This document shows, piece after piece, positions 59,283 to 64,000 of a stretch of DNA of 64,000 nucleotides. The notes beneath the pieces were generated by a model. That model saw only the letters and a list, made by a program, of their open reading frames with translations. It was not told the DNA's origin and ran no database searches. Both the position numbers and the translations under genes were made by a program. The DNA is from Paenibacillus sp. yr247 (GTDB lineage: Bacteria; Bacillota; Bacilli; Paenibacillales; NBRC-103111): contig NZ_FNIF01000005.1 in the NCBI RefSeq assembly GCF_900103825.1, positions 186,001 through 250,000 on the forward strand, in the 5' to 3' direction. Within the stretch, counting starts at the first letter, position 1; each line of letters starts with the position of its first letter.

Positions 59283-60659
59283 TTATTTTGCTGCTTCAGA
59301 AGCAGCTTTTGCCTGTTCGGGGCGAATTGTCTCAATTTTCTCTTCTGTACCTAACTCACTATTCACATAAACACGATAAATATTATTGTTCATGGTACCG
59401 ATAAATTCGTGGCAAAGTACTTCTTCGTCTAATTCATTTTTGATAACCGCCAAAGATTCACCGGTTACTTTCATTTTTGGACTAAGCTGCTTGCGTGCTT
59501 CGGCCGCAGTTATTTTTGGCTGTCCTATTGTGCGGTGTTTTTGGCCAAATATATAGTCTGTAGCCTGCACGCCAATGACTTCTAAGGTGTCCAAAGCAAC
59601 TTTTACGCTTACCTGCTGCGGATAAATTATAACATCCTTTTCGCGTTTTGCGAAAATAATGTTGGCGATGTTTTGATATTGATCGTAGCTAGCCGCACTC
59701 ATGTCTTTATAGTCGTGTTGATCTAAGAACTCATTTGCTATATCTCGCGCTTGTCTGAGGTCAAACTTAGCTGCTTGAACGGTTCGAGGCTTCATGAAGT
59801 AAAGGAGCAGACCGCCTTTTTTGGTAAAATCCATATGGATATCATTCTCGCCGCCTTTACCTCCTCCAGGTACCACAACACTGAAACTTTGATATTCAGG
59901 AGCACTGCCTCCATTCTCAACGACCTGCATAGTGGAAGAATCTTTCAGCCCAAGAAATTGAGCAGCTTTCTGCTTAATTTGTTCAGGAGTCATGTCATTT
60001 CCGGAAAGGGCACTCACATCATTTTTGGAGAGAATATTCAAATTTCCGGGTCCCCAATTTAAGTCTTTATAGGCCCCCACTTTTTTGTCGACAGTTGAAA
60101 AACCGTCTATGATCGCGTTATCGTGCATTTCCTTTTCAGAAGCTAACGCAACCTCAACATCCATCCACCGCAAATTTTTGGAAATAACTTTATCTTGGAC
60201 ACCGCGTATTTCCTTTGTAATCTCTGTGGAATGGTCATACAAAGCATTCAATGTTTTGATTTCACCTTCATTTAGAGGCTGTTTCGTCATGTCACGAACA
60301 GACATCCGATAAGAAAAATTAGCCATATTGGCTAAGAAATCCTCGGTTTTGTTGAATGGCAGAAGTGTCAACGGAAGTTGAGTAATATCGCTCTGTGCCT
60401 GGCTTGTAAGGCGCCAAACATTCACCAAACCCTTGCGATAAGAAGGTTCAGAAGTTGCATTAACAGCCAGTGTATTACCAAGTTCCGTATGGAGCTTGTC
60501 CACATGGAAGGAGAGATCATGAAACGCCCGCTGGTATTGGTTCTCTGCTTTGATCAAAATCGTGTTCTTCTCCTGATGTTCTAAATACCCCCACACCGAA
60601 GCGCCTATCAAGGCCAGCAAAAGAAAAGGAAACATGACAATACTTAATCTTTTATACAC
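59283..60659 (-). CDS. ypeB: Germination protein YpeB
   Basis: A 458-residue spore inner-membrane protein that stabilises the lytic enzyme SleB. A signal/anchor helix (residues 7-25) is followed by an N-terminal helical region (NQYQRAFHDLSFHVDKLHTELGNTL) and PepSY-type repeats near 230-430 (DMTPEQIKQKAAQFLGL; AKFDLRQARDIANEFLDQHDY; ITAAEARKQLSPKMK). It starts at a GTG at 60659. In B. subtilis sleB lies directly upstream in the same operon; here the upstream genes are a small zinc-ribbon gene and prsW, so SleB must be elsewhere if present. Confidence 0.92.
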   Translation of the reverse strand: MYKRLSIVMFPFLLLALIGASVWGYLEHQEKNTILIKAENQYQRAFHDLSFHVDKLHTELGNTLAVNATSEPSYRKGLVNVWRLTSQAQSDITQLPLTLLPFNKTEDFLANMANFSYRMSVRDMTKQPLNEGEIKTLNALYDHSTEITKEIRGVQDKVISKNLRWMDVEVALASEKEMHDNAIIDGFSTVDKKVGAYKDLNWGPGNLNILSKNDVSALSGNDMTPEQIKQKAAQFLGLKDSSTMQVVENGGSAPEYQSFSVVVPGGGKGGENDIHMDFTKKGGLLLYFMKPRTVQAAKFDLRQARDIANEFLDQHDYKDMSAASYDQYQNIANIIFAKREKDVIIYPQQVSVKVALDTLEVIGVQATDYIFGQKHRTIGQPKITAAEARKQLSPKMKVTGESLAVIKNELDEEVLCHEFIGTMNNNIYRVYVNSELGTEEKIETIRPEQAKAASEAAK

Positions 60660-60737
60660 GCGATTACTCCTTTCATTCCCAAACTTGCGCTTAGTTTTTA
60701 CGTGGAAAGACAGGTTTATACAAGATTGACAACAAAA

Positions 60738-60765
60738 AGAGGCCTATTCTTTGAGAATGGCCTCT
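60738..60765 (-). terminator. Terminator after the zinc-ribbon gene
   Basis: Minus-strand AGAGGCCATTCTC / GAATAGGCCTCT stem with a central loop, then TTTTTGTTG. It overlaps the start of the ypeB upstream region. Confidence 0.8.
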
Positions 60766-60767
60766 CG

Positions 60768-60923
60768 TTAATCATCGGTCTCCATGTCAAAATCATGCTC
60801 ATTACTACAGATGCATTGACGGAATCCCGTTTCAATTTTACCTTTTTCCTTTTTGCCTTTCAGAACAAACTTTTCACCGCATCTCCGACAGCGGATCTTC
60901 ACTTTCACTCGTGTTGTGGACAT
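60768..60923 (-). CDS. Small zinc-ribbon-like protein
   Basis: A 51-residue protein started at the ATG at 60923 (GGGAGGG 5 nt upstream). VKVKIRCRRCGEKFVLKG gives C-x2-C near 11-14, and GFRQCICSNEHDF gives C-x-C plus His near 34-41, a plausible zinc site. A basic linker (KGKKEKGKIE) sits between them. It lies between prsW and ypeB. Function unknown. Confidence 0.7.
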   Translation of the reverse strand: MSTTRVKVKIRCRRCGEKFVLKGKKEKGKIETGFRQCICSNEHDFDMETDD

Positions 60924-60992
60924 GTACACCCTCCCGGTAGTTCCCGGCCAAAAGCCAAGAATTGCCATCTATACAGTCCATTATGACCCATT

Positions 60993-61688
60993 TCAACTCA
61001 TTTTAATCTTCTCGTCTGTTGCCGCAACTCGCAGTGGGGAATGCGCATTCGCACGGTCAACCCGCCATATGGTACGAATCCATAGAAAGGCCATGACGGG
61101 AATCATAATCCAAATCCAATTTGATTTGAAAAAAAGCAAAATATAATCAAATAATCCATGCCAGAAAATAGGCAGCAGCAACGAGATCCATAGATACCTT
61201 TGTGCTTTGAGCGGAATAAACTTTGCTTTCCCCATGTAGTAGCCCATTATGACGCCGAACAGCGCATGCCCAGAGACAGGCAGCAAAGCGCGAATCATAA
61301 GTGCAGAGAAAGATGTTGCATTAAGGAAAGCATAAATAATATTTTCCAATGTCGCATAACCTAAGCTTACCGCTACTGCATATACAATCCCATCATAGGG
61401 CTCATCAAAGGCTTCATGCCTGTAAATTAAATGATAAATGACAAACCATTTCAGAAATTCTTCAATGCCACCAGAAAGGAAAAAGGCCGAGATGAACGTT
61501 CCCTCTCCAATCTCTTTAATCAACGACTGCTGAAGTACCATTGTAGGATAAACGAGCAGAAAACCGAATAAAAACATGCGGATAACTAAGTGAATCGGTT
61601 CCGTTTCGTATCGATCCTTTAAATAAAAGTACGTGAGCAATGAGAGACCTGGGGCTATGGCTGCCAGTACAATCGGCAGAATTTGCAA
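60993..61688 (-). CDS. prsW: PrsW-family intramembrane protease
   Basis: A 231-residue membrane protein with about seven helices, read from a TTG at 61688 (GGGGGAG upstream). Metalloprotease motifs are GGIEEFLKWFVIYHL near 73 (EExxK), LGYATLENIIYAFL near 110, LLPVSGHALFGVIMGYYMG near 136 and LPIFWHGLFDYILLFF near 173 (H-x3-D-like). B. subtilis PrsW cleaves the anti-sigma factor RsiW to activate SigW. An ECF/anti-sigma pair lies at 20862-22080, but whether PrsW acts on it is untested. Confidence 0.9.
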   Translation of the reverse strand: MQILPIVLAAIAPGLSLLTYFYLKDRYETEPIHLVIRMFLFGFLLVYPTMVLQQSLIKEIGEGTFISAFFLSGGIEEFLKWFVIYHLIYRHEAFDEPYDGIVYAVAVSLGYATLENIIYAFLNATSFSALMIRALLPVSGHALFGVIMGYYMGKAKFIPLKAQRYLWISLLLPIFWHGLFDYILLFFKSNWIWIMIPVMAFLWIRTIWRVDRANAHSPLRVAATDEKIKMS

Positions 61689-61993
61689 ATGCGGCTCCCC
61701 CTTTTTGTCCAATCACATAAGAACCGCAAGGCGATTACATGTGTAATATGAATATTATAGTAGTTTTATAATGACTTTTCTATGATTTATTCGATGAACA
61801 GCGCACGATCATTATGGAAAATGAGAGGGATATTCCCTATTATGCCAATCTGATTATTCGTTAATACGAGCAATGCTGATAATCAATCGTTGTATCCATC
61901 GTACATTCAAGCCTCCGAAGAACATCATGTCCAACTTAATGAAGTCTCGTTCAGGGCAAACTAAAACTATACGTTTCATTTCCCTGTTCAAAC
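61689..61993. other. Intergenic region upstream of prsW, no clear gene
   Basis: AT-rich DNA between prsW and the terminator of the mecA-type gene. A TATAAT on the minus strand at 61754-61759 could serve prsW but lacks a good -35. A 62-codon frame (62042-61854) runs through the terminator and has no acceptable ribosome site, so it is not annotated. Confidence 0.5.
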
Positions 61994-62000
61994 TAAAAAA

Positions 62001-62034
62001 AGCATCCACAAAAACGGTCGTTTTTGAAGATGCT
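62001..62034 (-). terminator. Terminator after the mecA-family gene
   Basis: AGCATCTTCAAAAACG and its near-complement close a 14-bp stem (one mismatch), followed on the minus strand by seven T (62000-61994). It lies about 35 bp after the mecA-type stop. Confidence 0.88.
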
Positions 62035-62069
62035 TGTTTCATTCAACAACAAAAAGTAAGAAAGAGGCC

Positions 62070-62675
62070 TTATTTGAAGTGTCGGCAGAGCACCTTTACT
62101 GCATCATCTGCAATAATCGTCTTTCCGTATTCTTCGAGTACAGCTTGAGTAACTGAAGCGGCTTCTCCAAATTCGGATAGAACAGCGATCAACGCTTGAT
62201 ACTTCGATTCTTCGAGGTCAACAGGCTCAAGCTGTAAAATATATTTCCCTTTATAGGAATACAGAGTACCGCCTTCCATAAGAAGCGGATTAATTACTTT
62301 GGATACACGCAGCAGATCTTCAAAATCACGGAAAGCATAGGAGACTAAATCGCTTTGTTCAAGCGTTACTTCCATTTCATACACTTCTTCGGCTTCATGA
62401 TCGTCATATGCATCAGAACTCGCATACAAATCAAGCTTACCTCTGGTTACAATGACAACCATACCTTGTGCCGGAAGCGCAAACACCTCGACAGCAAGAG
62501 GGCCGGACGGGTCAAATCCGAGCTCTGAGTAGGCTTGATCCATCATTTCACTGAATAATTCGTGCACTTTGGGAATTTCTCTCCACATGTCATCCTTTTG
62601 AATTCCGCGTTCAGTTAAGTCATCGAATGTTAGGAAAATCCGTATCTTATCCTGACTTAAGCGTTCTATTTTCAT
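62070..62675 (-). CDS. MecA-family adaptor protein for ClpC
   Basis: A 201-residue adaptor. The N-terminal degron-binding part is MKIERLSQDKIRIFLTFDDLTERGIQKDDMW, an acidic linker (AYDDHEAEEVYEMEV, near 112-126) follows, and the C-terminal domain (SYAFRDFEDLLRVSKVINP, then GGTLYSYKGKYILQLEP) would bind ClpC. Position near ypeB/prsW matches B. subtilis ypbH (mecB) rather than mecA, but the two are hard to separate by eye. AGGAGG precedes the ATG at 62675; a copy of the SD-adjacent repeat lies just upstream. Confidence 0.9.
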   Translation of the reverse strand: MKIERLSQDKIRIFLTFDDLTERGIQKDDMWREIPKVHELFSEMMDQAYSELGFDPSGPLAVEVFALPAQGMVVIVTRGKLDLYASSDAYDDHEAEEVYEMEVTLEQSDLVSYAFRDFEDLLRVSKVINPLLMEGGTLYSYKGKYILQLEPVDLEESKYQALIAVLSEFGEAASVTQAVLEEYGKTIIADDAVKVLCRHFK

Positions 62676-62691
62676 GATAGGATCCTCCTTT

Positions 62692-62726
62692 GAGCTTTCC
62701 GACAGGAAAGCTTGCATCGAAAGCAT
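62692..62726 (-). repeat. SD-adjacent hairpin repeat upstream of the mecA-type gene
   Basis: Sense strand: ATGCTTTCGATGCA followed by AGCTTTCCTGTCGGAAAGCT and CAAAGGAGG. The 8-bp stem AGCTTTCC / GGAAAGCT differs from the gpsA copy (AGTTTT.. / ..AAAACT) by paired changes that keep base pairing, as expected of a conserved RNA hairpin. Confidence 0.75.
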
Positions 62727-62872
62727 GGTCATCTTATTAAAACAGAATATGATAAAAAAAGAAAAAGGTGAAGCTTTTAGAACGAATTGGACATGTATCT
62801 TCTTACGTTTTCACCTACCATGTTAACATTAATTGAAAGCAATTGCACGCTCAAGTTATGTATATTAAGAAA

Positions 62873-62910
62873 AAGCACAGCCGGCCCCGTGGATATGCCT
62901 GACTGCGCTT
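62873..62910 (-). terminator. Terminator after the YtxH-like gene
   Basis: Minus-strand AAGCGCAGTCAGGC / GCCGGCTGTGCTT arms (two mismatches) followed by TTTTTCTTAA. Confidence 0.72.
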
Positions 62911-62921
62911 ATATCTTATCA

Positions 62922-63233
62922 TTATTGGAGAGTCGATGTATTTTCCTTGTTATCGCTCAATATTTCATTAACCGTAGCTTTCAAATGCGGGTCTTCTTTC
63001 ACAATTTTTTCCACTTGGTTCAGACTATTTGTGCTTGTATTTGAAGAACTTTTGGCAGCTGAATTACCAAATGATTTGTTCACAAATGTGTCCTTCGCTT
63101 TATCAACAACTTTACCCATCGATTCGCTGGTTGAGCTAAACGCTGAGAACAACATCGATTTACTTTTGCGATTGAGATATATGACCGCTGCAGCGCCAGC
63201 AATACCGCCGAGCAAAAATGTACCTATCTTCAT
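62922..63233 (-). CDS. YtxH-like small membrane protein
   Basis: A 103-residue protein: N-terminal glycine-rich membrane helix (IGTFLLGGIAGAAAVIYL, residues 3-20), basic stop-transfer, then a polar Ser/Lys/Asn-rich tail (AKSSSNTSTNSLNQVEKIVKED). The ATG at 63233 is used (GGAGGGA 6-7 nt upstream). Such proteins occur in general-stress or cell-surface contexts; no function can be assigned. Confidence 0.75.
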   Translation of the reverse strand: MKIGTFLLGGIAGAAAVIYLNRKSKSMLFSAFSSTSESMGKVVDKAKDTFVNKSFGNSAAKSSSNTSTNSLNQVEKIVKEDPHLKATVNEILSDNKENTSTLQ

Positions 63234-63410
63234 TGAGTCTCCCTCCATGTCAATTAGTATGATTCCTCCATAGGTTGTGCGAGTTTCTTAGAGGGCATAC
63301 GTGAACTTGAGAGGAAAACTAAGGAGAAATGTTATCAACGAAAAGTGGTGTGAAATGTGGTAATATAAGTAGGGACCAACAAGTTGAGAACCTGAGGAGA
63401 ACGAAGAAGG

Positions 63411-64000
63411 ATGAACAAAAAAGCCAGTGTACTGCTGATTAGTGTCATGATGTTATTAGCTGCATGCAGCGAGACTCAAACAAACACAAGCCCTATTTCC
63501 ACCACAAGCTCTACACCAGTAGCCGTTGCCACAACATCACCGAGCCCGGCACCTTCGGCTACAGCAGTTCAAACCCCTGCACCGGAACCAACAAAACCAA
63601 TTCAAGAAGCGGTCAAGAAGGAATATCATATGAACAAAAATTATGATATCGTTCCTAATGACCCAAATGCAAACAAGAAAATCGTTCTTTTAACCTTTGA
63701 TGACGGTCCTAAGGAACAAGCTATGAATCAAGCTTTAATTGATACGCTTAAAAAACATAACGCCAAGGCGATCTTCTTTTTGAATGGATACCGGATCAAA
63801 CAGAAGCCTGAGCTAGTCAAGCTAATTCATGACAGCGGCAACATCATAGGCAATCATGCTTGGGATCATGATAATTTGAAAGATATGACCAATGCAAAAA
63901 TTGACCAACAAGTTGATGACGTACAAAAAATCGTAAAAGAATTAACCGGACAAGCGCCGCAATTTTTCCGACCTCCTTTTGGTTCAGGGAATGACTACTT
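63411..64000 (+). CDS. Lipoprotein polysaccharide deacetylase, 3' part outside window
   Basis: About 196 codons are visible from the ATG at 63411; the gene runs off the right edge. A lipoprotein signal (VLLISVMMLLAAC, Cys19-20) is followed by a long Ser/Thr/Pro-rich linker (about 20-65) and a NodB domain: LLTFDDGPKEQ near 93-103 with the metal Asp pair, GNHAWDHDNL near 148 with the His pair, and RPPFGSGN near 184. This matches peptidoglycan or chitin-type N-deacetylases anchored outside the membrane. It is the second deacetylase here and, unlike the first, lipid-anchored. Confidence 0.9.
   Translation, partial: MNKKASVLLISVMMLLAACSETQTNTSPISTTSSTPVAVATTSPSPAPSATAVQTPAPEPTKPIQEAVKKEYHMNKNYDIVPNDPNANKKIVLLTFDDGPKEQAMNQALIDTLKKHNAKAIFFLNGYRIKQKPELVKLIHDSGNIIGNHAWDHDNLKDMTNAKIDQQVDDVQKIVKELTGQAPQFFRPPFGSGNDY

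Noticed and set aside
61854-62042. Minus-strand frame of 62 codons
   Set aside because: Its first third is the terminator hairpin of the mecA-type gene; internal starts lack proper SD spacing or end after a few codons.
1-64000. CRISPR arrays, insertion sequences, prophage genes, rRNA
   Set aside because: No direct-repeat/spacer pattern, transposase or phage gene, or rRNA sequence was found on either strand.

Overview
The window is a chromosomal core segment of an endospore-forming Firmicute, most likely Paenibacillus or a close relative. The evidence is the spore genes (spoIVA, spoVIF, ypeB, yphB/seaA, ypjB), strong AGGAGG-type ribosome sites, frequent TTG/GTG starts, and gene order that follows the Bacillus subtilis dinG-pan-qcr-trp-aro-hbs-spoIVA-der-cmk-ypbH region almost gene for gene. 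Nearly everything is on the minus strand; exceptions are a YitT-family gene (11850) and a truncated deacetylase lipoprotein gene at the right edge. I see no insertion sequence, prophage, CRISPR array or rRNA. One tRNA-Pro is present.

Layout, left to right. 1-12.7 kb: dinG, panBCD behind a structured leader, birA, cca, bacillithiol genes bshA/bshB1, mgsA, dapB, mazG-like ypjD, ypjC. 12.8-19 kb: ypjB, ypjA, the menaquinol:cytochrome c reductase operon qcrABC, ypiF, an LCP protein and an IDEAL-domain protein. 19-23.4 kb is an accessory insertion relative to B. subtilis: an uncharacterised 386-aa gene, a histidine phosphatase, an ECF sigma/anti-sigma pair, a candidate small RNA and a polysaccharide deacetylase. 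23.5-35 kb: tyrA, hisC, trpABFCDE, aroH, aroB, aroC. 35-44.5 kb: cheR, ndk, a menaquinone block (hepT, mqnA, ubiX, ubiA, menG, hepS), mtrB (TRAP), tRNA-Pro and hbs. 44.6-58 kb: spoIVA, yphF, two ferredoxins, yphE, spoVIF, gpsA, plsY, der, YIEGIA/yphB with a 59-aa partner, yphA, fni, an S1-domain protein gene, plsC, cmk. 58-64 kb: ypfB, ypfA (PilZ), ypeB, prsW, a mecA-family gene, and the edge deacetylase.

How it works together. Chorismate is the hub: aroC/aroB feed trp, tyrA/aroH and, through MqnA, menaquinone, whose side chain (HepS/HepT, Fni) and ring enzymes sit beside it; menaquinol then feeds QcrABC. TRAP is encoded about 10 kb from a trp leader carrying roughly eleven (G/U)AG triplets at 5-nt spacing plus an attenuator, so sensor and target are both in view. 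cca supplies the 3' CCA that the tRNA-Pro gene lacks.

Most worth a second look: (i) a short two-hairpin repeat placed immediately upstream of the Shine-Dalgarno of at least five unrelated genes, with compensatory changes between copies; (ii) the panB leader, with two pan-type hairpins and mutually exclusive antiterminator/terminator pairing; (iii) a consensus sigma-A promoter followed about 50 nt later by an intrinsic terminator and no ORF; (iv) futalosine-type menaquinone genes inserted into the hepS-menG-hepT operon. All calls come from reading the sequence; no database search was run.
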